A stretch of DNA of 64,000 nucleotides. It comes from Trichopria drosophilae (taxonomy: Eukaryota; Arthropoda; Insecta; Hymenoptera; Diapriidae). The translations under genes and the position numbers were made by a program. Positions 44,713 through 54,948 of the stretch are shown piece after piece. Under the pieces are notes generated by a model, which worked only from the letters and a program-made list of their open reading frames with translations, had not been told where the DNA came from and made no database searches. Numbering within the stretch: position 1 is the first letter of the stretch; each line of letters starts with the position of its first letter. The DNA is taken from NCBI GenBank assembly GCA_030407085.1, contig CM059583.1, positions 86,222,001-86,286,000 of the forward strand, read 5' to 3'.

Positions 44713-45521
44713 TCATCGAATCAACATGTTTCCGGAGCTACCTGAGTGATTCTGCATGCCTTCTTCTTCGTGATCTTCATACCATTTACGATATTCTTCA
44801 GTATGAGTTTTCATGTTCCAGAACGCACAACTATGGCAATAACTGCTTTTTACAACTAAGTCGATCACTTTGCCGGTATAGTAGCCGATGAGCGTTGTAA
44901 CACCGTAAAATGACTGAAATCCACGCTTTTTCCACGAGCCGTCACCAGAAACTTTGAGATTTTTTTCTTCTCTTCCGTGTTCGTCATTTTTTTCAATCTC
45001 TTCTTTAACAGCGTTTTTGGATAAAATATCGAATGACGACTTACAAGCTGCATGAATATGTTCGATGATGTTAGTGTAACTGCTTTGGCTCAATCCACTG
45101 CATATGTCCATAAGATTACAAAATATATTTATTCCTTCTATTGCGATGCCGAGCAATCTCATGACTAACACTATTCTTCGATTTATTTCGTAACCATTAG
45201 AAACAGAAGGTCCTGAATTTATTTGTCTACTACCGCAGCGACATATAAAGACAATTTTGAAACCGAGTCCTCTCTGCCCTGATTCCTCAAAACGTACTTT
45301 TTGCTTGCACGTCGAACAAATCAAAATTTCTTATAGACCAATAAAAACAGTAAAAAAGTCAATAATTCCGTACGTGTGCAACGGATTCGTACGTCAATGG
45401 TGGAAGTCTTCAATTTTTTTGCACTTGCACTTACACCATCGTCACATGAATTCATATCGAATTTTTTACCGCTGCTGTCTGCAAACTGATTCCCTTGAAA
45501 ATGTTTTTTGGTAGTTGCCAA

Positions 45522-45779
45522 ATTTATTTTGTCTCTTGACGACCTGACCTCTACCAGTTTTGCCCCAAGCGCTTCAGGTACTCTCCCGGCGTTCCAGGTG
45601 CGTCTCGATAATGGGCGATAGCTCCGTAAATATTTCGAATTTCGACTTTTCCTTTTGCCAGAATACTCTCAAGATGCTATACTTTCGAAATATGAAATAA
45701 AAAAAATTTAGATTTTTTGATCATTTTACTTAGTTTTCTCCCCTTAAAAGCTCGTGTGATGTTCCGTCATACGCCTGCA
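45522..45779. other. 5' flank of Mutator-like copy 3
   Basis: Contains AAGCGCTTCAGGTACTCTCC and GGCGTTCCAGGTGCGTCTCG near 45,569-45,610, similar to 7,999-8,055. Otherwise noncoding. Confidence 0.45.
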
Positions 45780-47330
45780 TGTAATCCAGCCAGGCTATCG
45801 ACAGGTTACGCTTGTACTCGACTGAGTCCTGAAAAACACACCTGTCGATAAGCAAGTTGTCCCTTCAGCCGGATACACCCAATTTGCAGCCTCGTTGTTC
45901 TTCAATCCGTTGCCACCCCGGTTTCGTTTCACGGCTTTCTCAATACGTTCGTTCGAGATGTTGGTGAAACAGTTGTATAACGTATTGAGACACGTGATTG
46001 GTCTATGGTTTCTCGGATCAGAGAAGTCTCCCGATTTTGGGGTTAGTGTCGTTCGGTCCTCCACCAGCCAGTGCGGAATGGGTTAGTCCCCATTTATATA
46101 AGAGGTGAATATTCGGGCTAGGTGTTTATGTACAGAAGTGAACTTCTTCCATCAATAGTTATTTATTCCATCCCAGTCCGGCGAAGAGAAATTCCTCGCT
46201 CTGTTGATGGCATGATTCACCTCTAATGCAATGACGGGTTGGAAATCTTCACTTTGTTGTGCGAGTTCGTCACACAACTCGGTAAAGATTTCAATACCTG
46301 GAGTGTCTGCATTAAGCCTAGATGTTTTCTCGTAGATGCTCCCCCAGAATTCCTCAACCGAGACTATTGACGGAAACTCGCGTGAGGCTGCGATACGATA
46401 TTTGAAGAGGTTGGAAGGTTTCAATCAAAATGTTGCATTTTGTCGAATTGCGTCCTCCCGTCGTTTTGGCATTAGCCAAAACCCGAATTTCATCCGCCAA
46501 ACGTTGCTTGATGTTGAGCAACTTCAGCTTGTTCAGTGTGTGATAGTATGTCCGCAGTTATTGCGCGAACTTCTTGATGTTAGCCGTAAATGAAAACGGC
46601 CCGATGTTAAATAGTCAATCACACATTGAATTCGGGAAGGGAGTTTCCGTGTCAGTCGAATTTTGCCGTTCAATTGAGACATGCGTTTTGTAATCTGCCG
46701 ACACCCCGATATCTGTGTCAGATTTCGCGGAGTCACCAGATCACTCGCAGCCTCGTAAACGGCACAATTGATTTGTCATAGGTCGCAGTCATCCAGAAGA
46801 GCATCCAGAAGTAGGCTATTTGCTATCTATTTCTCGTTGTTTAGGCAAAATTTTTGTTGTCAAATTTCGCCTAAACACGAGCGTCGTGCTTTTACAATCT
46901 GGAGCATCTCTCCCAGCACCGCGTACGGGCTCAGTTTTTATTGCCCGTATATCTGGTACCCGTTGACAGCTGGGAACAATGAAACCCATCCGCCTCAGAT
47001 AAGCCACATAGTCTCTCAGATGTTGTTGAGAAAAACGATCTGCCAGTTCGGGATGCATTACTGCAAACCGACTATGCGTTCGCGCCATGTAGCCTCGCTG
47101 TTGCGGACAGCTCTCCTCGTAGTAGCACATAAGATCATGTCTGAGATTCTCCGTCCACCGAAATCGCCCGTGGGCATGTTGGGGGTGTGGTCCTGTGACA
47201 CCCGTTTCGACTCCTTCACCTCGGGACTGGGCTGCATCCGAAGCAGCCCGATGGTCAGGAGCCCTGCGCGTTCTATTCCTAGTAACAGCATGTATAGGGA
47301 GTAGGGTGGTTGGCCCTACCCCCCGTTGTT
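45780..47330 (-). mobile_element. RLE-type LINE copy Y: N-terminal region to RT start
   Basis: Minus strand from 47,330: LLRMQPSPEVKESKR (47,291 frame), MCYYEESCPQQRGYMARTHS and QHLRDYVAYLRRMGFIVPS (47,130 frame), a linker with KPSNLFKYRIA, VEEFWGSIYEKTSRLN, RARNFSSPDWDGINNY (46,424 frame), then RTTLTPKSGDFSDPRNHRPI and CLNTLYNCFTNI (46,064 frame, RT motifs 1-2). It stops at about 45,780 before the palm. These are the N-terminal and early RT parts of the same family as copy X. Frameshifts between every block. Its 5' end faces the 3' poly-A-like tail of copy X. Confidence 0.7.
45795..47291 (-). pseudogene. RLE-LINE copy Y polyprotein remnant
   Basis: Four separate minus-strand frames (47,291-47,058; 47,130-46,816; 46,424-46,152; 46,064-45,795) that align in order to one R4/Dong/NeSL-like polyprotein. 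Conserved: RRGYMARTH-type N-terminal block, FWGSIYEKTSRLN linker, RNFSSPDWDGINNY (RT block 0/1), TPKSGDFSDPRNHRPITCLN (RT block 2). No catalytic Asp is included. Confidence 0.65.
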
Positions 47331-47533
47331 ATGCCTCTCTCGTTTGTCTCTTACCTTGCCAGCCACTGGAGTTGGTTACCCAATCTCTGGCAAGATTGCT
47401 AAGAGTCCAGGGCCCACCGGCTTTAATAAGCACACGTGGAGATGAGAGTAGGCCATTTGGGAAGATAGGCTGTGATGCATCGTTTTGCATAGCCGCATTG
47501 TGTTACGCATCATACCCTTTGGGCCCCTCGTAT

Positions 47534-47537
47534 TGTT

Positions 47538-47568
<31 letters not shown>

Positions 47569-47592
47569 TATTTTTTTAAATTTTTTTTTTGA
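47534..47592. repeat. T-rich run (poly-A on minus strand)
   Basis: About 59 bases almost only T with a few A. On the minus strand it lies just 3' of copy X and 5' of copy Y, so it is probably the 3' tail of X. Confidence 0.75.
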
Positions 47593-47846
47593 CGGAAGGG
47601 GAAATGCATTAGGCACCATTTAAAGGGTTAAGGATGTTGTGTAACCCCCCGTGTGTCGGACTCCCTCACCTTTGATGTTAACGGCAAGGTTTACCGACTA
47701 AAACCCTAATCTCCCTTGGCCCTCCAGAATCCACGTGTGCAGTCTGCAGCAGACAAGTGGCTCCGATATCCATCTCCTCCGCTGCAGACTGTACCGGGCC
47801 ATTTCGTTTGCTACTGTAACCACTCCCTTTACCATTGGGTAAGTGG

Positions 47847-48404
47847 TTACAGGATCTCGTGTGACCTCAGTAGACGGAGAGATCCCAGTAGCACTGCTTT
47901 CTGCATTCGGCCTGCGATGGAATTTGCATGTTCTCGATAGGCCGGAATGCTTTTGATGTTTTGGAGGAAAGTTGGTCTCATTCCTTCCAGCACTCCAATT
48001 ATCAGCACGACGAGCTTGATTTTGAATCCTCGATACAGCTTGCGAATCTCGAACAGGAGTTCCTGATATTTCATCCGTTTTTCGTCCTCTTTGCTGACTA
48101 TATTTGTTTCTGCTGGTGCAGAAAACTCGATGACGAAGATGGATTTGTCATCGAAGTCAACCAGGACGATGTCAGGCTTATTTGCTGATGGTTGCATTCT
48201 CGTCGGAAATGAGTAATTCCAGTATATTCGGCACGACTCATTTCCGACTAGGGATTCAATATCAGTGGGGACGTACGGCAAAACTGGGGTCTCATCAATA
48301 CCGTAGGTGCTGCGCAGATGATAATACAGCACTCGGAGAGCCGCATTGTGACGTTGGATGTATGCTGAGACTGCATATCTTAGACAAGCTGCCAAGAGAT
48401 GCAT
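47847..48404 (-). pseudogene. restriction-like endonuclease domain of copy X
   Basis: 185 residues: MHLLAACLRYAVSAYIQRHN (His-Cys end of the CCHC motif and the R-H-N block), RVLYYHLRSTYGIDETPVLP, NESCRIYWNYSF, NKPDIVLVDFDDKSIFVIEF (the KPD...D catalytic core of RLE nucleases; Asp in PDIVL and Asp/Glu in the next strand), SAPAETNI. The first zinc half (CRSCGC) lies just upstream before an in-frame stop near 48,413. When intact this nuclease makes the target nick for reverse transcription. Confidence 0.75.
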
Positions 48405-48432
48405 TAGTGTCTAAACATGACATCCACACGAT

Positions 48433-49282
48433 CTACAAAGCGTATTCTACACCGCCTGGTGTAAGATGTTGTGGCGGTACGCTTAGGTATTGACGACACC
48501 ATCCTGGCATGGGAAGATAAAACCCTCGGTTTCGGATTTCAAGCCGACTGATCTTAAGAACGAGAAAGTCATCTCTACCGACAAGCCAAGTTGCTGAACA
48601 TTTAGAATTGTTCATGCAATGGCTTGTCGATATGCCTTCCCTCCAACATACGGAGTTGTTCTTTTCGTATGTTAGCCCTGAGACGCACTGGGCACAGATT
48701 GATGACTGATTCAGCCTCCTGTGCACCAGTACGTCCCACGTTGAAAACCAGACCGAGGTTTCGTGCCGCTCGTTCCGCCGCGTTGTACAAAAACGCCCCC
48801 TTCCCCTGAATTTCATGCTGATGAACTAGCATCATCAGGGGATCCTCCGTTCGATTAATCACGTCGCAAGCTGTCTCGAGGACCAATCGGTCATGCATAC
48901 ACTCCAGGCTTAAAAGGCCACGACCTCCCATATTTCGGGGCAAATACAGTTTTTTTACGGAAGATCTTGGATGCAAACTGCGTTGCATACTAATCATCCT
49001 CCGTGTGCTTCGGTCAAGGTCCCTTAGCTCGTCAACGTTCCACTTCAGTGCTCCAAATGAATAGAGCACTGGTGATTCGGCCAACGTATTCGTGGCTGCC
49101 ACCTTATTTCTCCCGGTCAATTCTGATGACCAGATCTGGCGGAGAATGCGCCGGTATTTCTTAATGATGGTGGTTTTAGCAGCCTGCACATCCTGGACAT
49201 GCCTTTGAGGTACGCCCAGGTATGTGTAGGCTTGTAGTATGTGCAAATGAACGACTGCACACTTGTCCAATCCGAATTCCAT
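48433..49282 (-). pseudogene. RT thumb/linker of copy X
   Basis: The 226-residue frame 49,282-48,602 ends with HIDKPLHEQF and is almost the same as the plus-strand fragment at 35.3 kb. It then continues in a shifted frame (48,600-48,433) as SKCSATWLVGRDDFLVLKIS and PGWCRQYLSVPPQHLTPGG. One indel near 48,600 breaks the frame. Confidence 0.7.
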
Positions 49283-49370
49283 GCCGATATCTCTCTAGTA
49301 TGTGAGGGCGATGTTCAGAGATCGATGTAATTGATCCTCGCCTGATGCGTATAATTATTGTTATTATTAT

Positions 49371-51640
49371 TATTCTGGACCGGCATGGTACCTCTTGTTA
49401 GTAAACAAAAAGCATTGATTTATTTATTAAAACATCCGTATCCTTCGCCAGGCTTGGAATCTGCTCTTGGATAGTTATAGGTTCATTGTAGCTAATGAAC
49501 TCATAAATGTACTGACTAAAAGAATCGCATTGTCTATTATTTGTCGATTATATGATCCGTTGGGTTGACTGTCACCTGTTGTAGTCACAGCAAAACTATT
49601 TATGCAAAATCTCTAGAAGAGTAAGGTGGACTGGGAACTTTCCGAGAAATTGAAACGAGTATGGGATTCCACCTATCTCCCTCTCCAAAAACTTACCGAT
49701 ATCTCGATACCTCGATGGCTCGCCTTTGGTCCCGAGGCGAGTGAGACCTATTTTTGTTTTTGTTACCATCTCTATTATCGATCACGGACTCGCACTTTCG
49801 AAAGTGATAAAGACAACCACAATATATTCGACTTTGCTTTCGCCTGAACCACTATGTACTTCTCCCGAGTTACGAACGATTACCAAAGATAACCACTTTA
49901 AGGCTTTTTCCCGAAGTCGCCGGAAGGACGATGTTATCCTCTTTTCGAATCATTTCCTGGAATTCTAAGATAAATATTTGCGATCGCGTTCCCGATAGTT
50001 AACGTCTAGATTTCGTCTTTCCGAGAGTAACGAGGACAAGAAAATTGTTAGTGAACCACTTTTTTCCCAAATATGCCGAATAAAACGTTAACAGTTAACC
50101 ACTTTCTCGATAAAGAATTCAACCGGGATATTTTCCTCGAAAAGGAAGTTTCCCGAACGATAACCACATGGAAATTCGCGGCCAAAGCAGAAATTCACCG
50201 AAATACGGTGCGAACCGAAGATCCAACTCAGATATTCGAAGGCGACCTACGTCGATCGGTGTACTTGCACTTTCACTATCATTCGCGAAAACGGCAGCGG
50301 GCAATCGGAAAAACACATATTAAATAGACGAACCCTGAGCTCCAAAGAATTGAAAGAATGGCGTTAGGAATTGATTTCATAGCCTTACCCCCGATCGTAC
50401 TCAGGGCTGCCGGTACCTTCGTCGATGGCCATGACGTACCTCGAAGCTCCAGGGCATCTACCAACGGACTGACGATCCACCGCGACGGTGGCAGTCGCGC
50501 CGTTTACCGCTTCTACACCGCGATCTCGGTAGTAGGGGTGACCCAGCGGCCCGTACTGCATATGCGGCTAGGCTTTCCCTCCTGTCCTTCTTCGTTAATC
50601 TTTCTCGAACGTTTCCGAAGTTTCGGCAAGTCGCCTTCGCATTCCCTCTCCTTTGCGAACGTTCCAGAATCTACACTCGTCGGTAAACAGTGGATGCTTA
50701 TGTCCTGTGATTTCCGAAGTCGAAAACAAGGTTGTCCAAGGTTATCCATATTTATCGCAGGCAAAATGTTATTTCAGGAAATGATCGAAATAAAATTTAA
50801 TAATGAAACGATAGCCCGAATTGTAATTAAATTTGCTATAATGCTATTTAGTAATGATGATCTATAAAATAATAATTATCCAGAAGAGCGATGTTCTTTT
50901 ACTTAACTACTTTCCTCTCTTCGACATACTGCTACAATGTCTATCAATAATATTGTTGATAACTTCAATAAATTCATGTATCACTTACTCATTTTTACAC
51001 TTTACTCTTACCAACCATTCAATCCTAAAATATTTCAAATACATCGTGATGCTACCATATTACAAATTAGCGCTTCTTTAGACCACCCCCCCCCCACCCC
51101 CCATAAAACAATGACATCATATCTGAAAACACATGTAATAAAAATATTATCGGTTCTTTCTGAAATCCTTAAGTGAATGTAACAGCAGTAATGTTTCTTT
51201 TAGTTCGTAATCCTGAATGATCAGTACGCGTTAATAATCATTTGATGCATACTTCAAATTTGTTAATTCTTTAATTACATTGAACGGGTCCAGATAATCT
51301 GTAGCACGTCCACTATTTCCCTCCCTTGTGTCATTTCTCTGGCTGATTTCAATTTCAAGGGGTTCATTAATGTCTGCTCTATTACTAGATTAGGTGCCTG
51401 CACAGTATTGGTCAGATCGTCTTATTACAACAAAACCACGTTTGAACCAACGAAATACGATGGCGTTTTTATTTTCAAGCCCAATCATTTTTTATATGTG
51501 AATTGGAGTAGATTTACTGTAATTGTTATGACCTGCTCCTGCGAAAATACGGTAGCGTTTCAAAGAATGATGCAACATGTAAAACCAAATCTGTGGTTCG
51601 ATCGGTTTTAAAATATGAATCATATTTGATTTGATACCAT
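49371..51640. other. long unannotated stretch
   Basis: Starts with (ATT)n near 49,353. Frames at 49,626-50,327 and 50,358-50,867 (169 residues) and the overlapping minus frames have no recognisable domain; 50,390-50,560 is clearly more GC-rich than its surroundings. A C-run lies at 51,086-51,101. TAACCACTTT-type phrases recur near 49,890, 50,095 and 50,160, suggesting an old degenerate repeat. Nothing firm. Confidence 0.4.
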
Positions 51641-51993
51641 TTATTATTGTCCTGGACGTTAAGCCCGTGGGCAAATCACAGTTAACAAGAGTTACAAACA
51701 TAACTTAAAAACTAAACTAAACTAAACTTAATATCTAATCTAACTAGTCCCGCTCGCTGGTGGACCATCGCCGCAAGTCGCTGTTTTATACAATCAAAAG
51801 TATTAAAGGTAACGCATAGTAATTCAAAAAAGAAACCAAACAATTTGCATGAAGGCTAACTCAGTTTATGTCGATTCATGTTGCATTGGAAACAAGACGT
51901 TTTCAGTGTGACATGAGGCCTGATTTAAAAGCTTTTGAGATCGAGTAGTGCGAAGGCAGGATGGTAACAAATTCCAGGACCTTATGGCCATTA

Positions 51994-52761
51994 TCAAAAA
52001 TGAATTTGAGAAATAATTTGACATGTCGGAAGATGGAAAGACGTAGAATTCAAAGGAGCACTCTGTCTTAGGGAAGTTTGAGATGGGATAAATCTATCCC
52101 GAATATATTTAGGCTGCGACGTATGAAGTACCTGATGGGTGAGTGTATCGCGATAATATTTCTGGCGAACCTCAATTGTAAGCCAGTTTGCTTTCTTCCA
52201 GTATGGTGTCATGGATTTGTCTCTTTTTAATCGGTAAACAAATCGCAATGCTGAGTTCAATAGGCGACGAAGTTTGGTGACTAGATAAGCCGATGCGTCG
52301 GAGAATAATAGGCAGCCAAAGTCTAAGTGCGGCACAATCAACGCGTTGACCAATGCCAATTTAACTGAGGGCGGAAGGCTAGCCCCTCTGAAACGAAGCC
52401 TGTGGAGTGTATAATGGACTTTAGAGCTAACAGAGGAGATGTGGCGATTCCATGTAAGATCTGACGAAAGATAAACGCCATGGTCACGAACTTCACTCCC
52501 ATATGGTACAACGTAATCATTAAGCAGAATTGGGGACAATACCATTATATCCAATTTCGCGAAGTTGCTTCTCGTTCCAAATATAATTGCTTTGGTCTTC
52601 TTTTCGCTAATTGTTAGACCGCACTGCTGCGTCCACTCAACAAACTTCTCAATATCACTATTAAGACAGACAATAGTTTTACTAAACTGGCTGATAGGTG
52701 TTGAAAGATAGAATTGAGTGTCGTCGGCGAACACAATTGTCGAATCTCTACAATATCTCAA
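51994..52761 (-). pseudogene. outer LINE RT palm C-motif and thumb
   Basis: 255 residues: IVFADDTQFYLSTP (catalytic Asp pair), IEKFVEWTQQCGLTISEKKT (K-T motif), VVPYGSEVRDHGVYLSSDLT, RHISSVSSKVHYTLHRL, LVNALIVPHLDFGCLLFSD, LNSALRFVYRLKRDKSMTPY and LNSTSFHLPTC at the end. This matches the usual RT C-terminal half of CR1-type LINEs. The start methionine is internal to the domain. Confidence 0.8.
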
Positions 52762-52851
52762 CTGTGAGAAAAGCGTATTAATAACAATGCTGAAAAGTCC
52801 TACAATATCTCAACTGTGAGAAAAGCGTATTAATAACAATGCTGAAATATC
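52748..52851. repeat. 52-bp tandem duplication in outer LINE
   Basis: 52,748-52,799 and 52,800-52,851 are near-identical (end GAAAAGTC against GAAATATC). It lies between RT motifs A and C and disrupts the palm. Confidence 0.9.
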
Positions 52852-52884
52852 CAATCCTCCTATTATTTGCGATCTGGTTGAAAG

Positions 52885-53067
52885 TTAGGAATGCACCCAA
52901 CTGACAGACAAATCGTGAAATCCCAACGATCTAAGGCATTGTAAAATTAGTGGGTGATTAAGGGAGTCAAACGCTTTAGAAATATCAAGGAGGACGAGGA
53001 TAGTGACAAACCCTTTTTTCCATAGCATAAGGTATACCAACAGTAAGATTGAGTAAGGCTGTTTGTA
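52885..53067 (-). pseudogene. outer LINE RT motif A region
   Basis: KKGFVTILVLLDISKAFDSLNHPLI: the LxDxSKAFDxxxH block with the first catalytic Asp. It begins at SIQTALLNLT directly next to the TACT duplication of the inserted DNA element. Confidence 0.75.
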
Positions 53068-53319
53068 TACTGACCAATTCCATATCAAATCATGCAACGA
53101 AAATAAGTACGAAATTCCAAATCATGTTTTAGATTACTTTAATTGTTCATTTGGATAAATAAAAAGATACGTATTTTTTTGTTCTGTAAAAAAAAAAAAA
53201 TTTCCGTACAGTTACGAGCACTACAAGAATTACGCTCCTTCCATCATTTTAGTCCAAACCAGATGGAAAATTATTTTCAAATCTCTTTATTCTATGATTT
53301 CTCTATGATTTCTAAGCTT

Positions 53320-53906
53320 AATACAAATCGTCGCTCTTCTTCATCAAACATTATCATCAACGGAGTTGATTACGGAGTTGCCACTGACTACGAGAAAATT
53401 GCTTTTGCAATTCTGAAGGCGGTTCGCCTTCTATTATTTTGCATGATATTATTTCTGTGAGACAGTTAGCATCCGCAGCTAGCACCATAGGACAAGTCGA
53501 TGAGGATATGGATCAATTTTTATCAAGGAATATAAACTCTGGTGCAGCAGAAAAGAAAAGATCACCATCTATTTTGGTAACACTAAACTCGCCTGCTCTT
53601 GCAAAATCGATTATCCAGGCAAAAATCAAAATGAGAAAACTCCACACATTTAGTCTTGATGAGGAGTTACTCATACAAGCAGGTTGTACAGTGCCATTGA
53701 CACCTTCTCTAATAAACATAAACGAGTTTCTCGAAGGCACAGACTGGGAACTTAAAAAGGAAGTGTTGCAGAAATCCAAGCGGGAAGAAAATAAATTCAC
53801 ATTTTTCATACGAAATGGTCAGATTTACGTAAGACGCAAGAAAGAAGATACACCACTTCTCATCACAACTAAGGAAGATCTTAATTCTTTTTTATATTCA
53901 ACATAA
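53320..53906 (+). pseudogene. inner LINE ORF1 (nucleic-acid-binding protein)
   Basis: The first frame reads NIIINGVDYGVATDYEKIAF and then shifts near 53,420; the second (53,439-53,906) continues HDIISVRQLASAAS, SPSILVTLNSPALAKSIIQA, KMRKLHTFSLDEE, ININEFL and FFIRNGQIYVRRKKEDTPLL. This is the pattern of LINE ORF1 proteins related in part to the baculovirus FP25K fold (ILVxLxSxxxAxxIixaK, then INExL and xxGxIxVR). No zinc knuckle. One frameshift. Confidence 0.65.
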
Positions 53907-54061
53907 ATGCACTCAAATCTGCCCCTCAATTACATATTAAACATAAATGGCATCACACTCCTATTTCTTCTGCAATACATCCTTCCCAGAGTTGCTTCTC
54001 TTCTCTACAATCATCTCATCTTAAGTTATCTCAAAATCTCTATTCTGCGTATAATAAAAAA

Positions 54062-54828
54062 AGAATCGTCGATGACCTCAGAGTTTGCCATCTAAATGTT
54101 AATTCGTTAAGAGCTCGTATTGAGATGTTGAAATTCTACTTGGCTGCAAAACCGCACTTCCACGTCATAGCTGTCACTAAAACAAAACTTGATGAGCATA
54201 TCCACAGTTCATTGGTAAGTCTTCCAAATTATATTCTCCTCCGACACGATCGAAACATTCATGGTGGGGGCGTTGCAATTTTCATACATGCATCTCTCAC
54301 TGTAAAACGCCTGTGCTCTTCAAACGCAGTATGGCGGGGCCAGCCTGGTATTCCTGAAAATATTTTTTGTGAGGTATCGTTTTCAGGAGGAAATCCTATT
54401 TTTGTAGCTGTGGTTTATATGCCACCACGTGCTCCTTTCATTAAAGGTAATGAAACAAACTATTAAACTGTATGCATGGATATGCTTCCAAGATCATTCT
54501 TGGAGATTTCAATGCAAATCAGTTTTCGAACTCTGCAGACCCCATGTTTATTCGAAACTTTATTAATGAAAATTCATTGCAACTGATCCCGCATGGAGCT
54601 ACATTCCACCCAAGATCATCTGATTCCTGGCTTGATCTATGTATAGTGGATTCTCAAGACACTGTCATCGATCTTTCCAAGACTGATATAACCAACAACT
54701 ATGTTAAAAGTTTCTCTAAAACGAATGTACCTTTTTCTGATGGACATGACCTCATATCTGCTACTCTTTCCATACCAGTACCAATAGTTGACCAAGAATC
54801 ATTTTCTTTCGTGACTACAAGCATATAG
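54062..54828 (+). pseudogene. inner LINE APE-type endonuclease
   Basis: VDDLRVCHLNVNSLRARIEM (first motif, Asn), VIAVTKTKLDEHIHS (the normal SETWL Glu is Lys here), RHDRNIHGGGVAIFIH, VAVVYMPPRAP, a stop at 54,464, then IILGDFNANQFS (GDFN), SWLDLCIVDS, FSDGHDLISATL (SDH-type). Loss of the Glu and one stop make it inactive. The linker continues to LEASRL before the deletion junction near 54,920. Confidence 0.75.
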
Positions 54829-54948
54829 ATTTATCAGGCTTTCTCCGCTACCTAAATTCTTGTGACTGGACTCTACTCGATGACATTAGCTCTGTTACCA
54901 CTCTAGAAGCATCTAGACTTTGATCGAAATAGAGTAACTCTTCTTCTG

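Larger units (their letters stand above)
41533..45521 (-). pseudogene. Mutator-like (MULE) transposase copy 3, split by an LTR element
   Basis: The best preserved copy. N-terminal part 45,521-44,546: MATTKKHFQGNQFADSSGKK, SCDDGVSASAKKLK, CSTCKQKVRF, MRLLGIAIEGINIFCNLMD, NLKVSGDGSWKKRGF (candidate Asp), GVTTLIGYYTGKVIDLVVKS, HSGSSGN, then YIGDGDSQTFK (second Asp) and ECISHV. C-terminal part 42,244-41,533: KKLGGRGKLTNKVIKKLSTY, NCPAGADSWCKWQKA, GGHTQNANESFNFTIWRLAP (Glu block), AGVFNEGYTSILRIMN, ending GPGIAD. A frameshift near 45,330, one near 44,715 and the 2.3-kb LTR insertion (42,249-44,541) interrupt it. The two halves join in family order when the insertion and one AGTC copy are ignored. 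Expected role: DDE transposition; now inactive. Confidence 0.8.
47593..49370 (-). mobile_element. RLE-type LINE copy X: RT thumb, zinc motif and restriction-like endonuclease
   Basis: Minus strand from 49,370 (5'-truncated): MEFGLDKCAVVHLH, TYLGVPQRHVQDVQ, DLDRSTRRMISMQ, LHPRSSVKKLYLPRNMGGRG, then a frame change near 48,602, C-R-S-C / H-L-L-A-A-C zinc motif, and the RLE nuclease, stop at 47,847, about 250 bases of 3' UTR and a T-run. A C-terminal RLE is typical of the R2, R4/Dong and NeSL clades. Confidence 0.75.

Noticed and set aside
50358..50867. 169-residue plus-strand frame in a relatively GC-rich patch
   Set aside because: No motif, no start context, an overlapping minus frame of similar quality, and no homologous copy in the window. 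Kept only as a note in the region entry.
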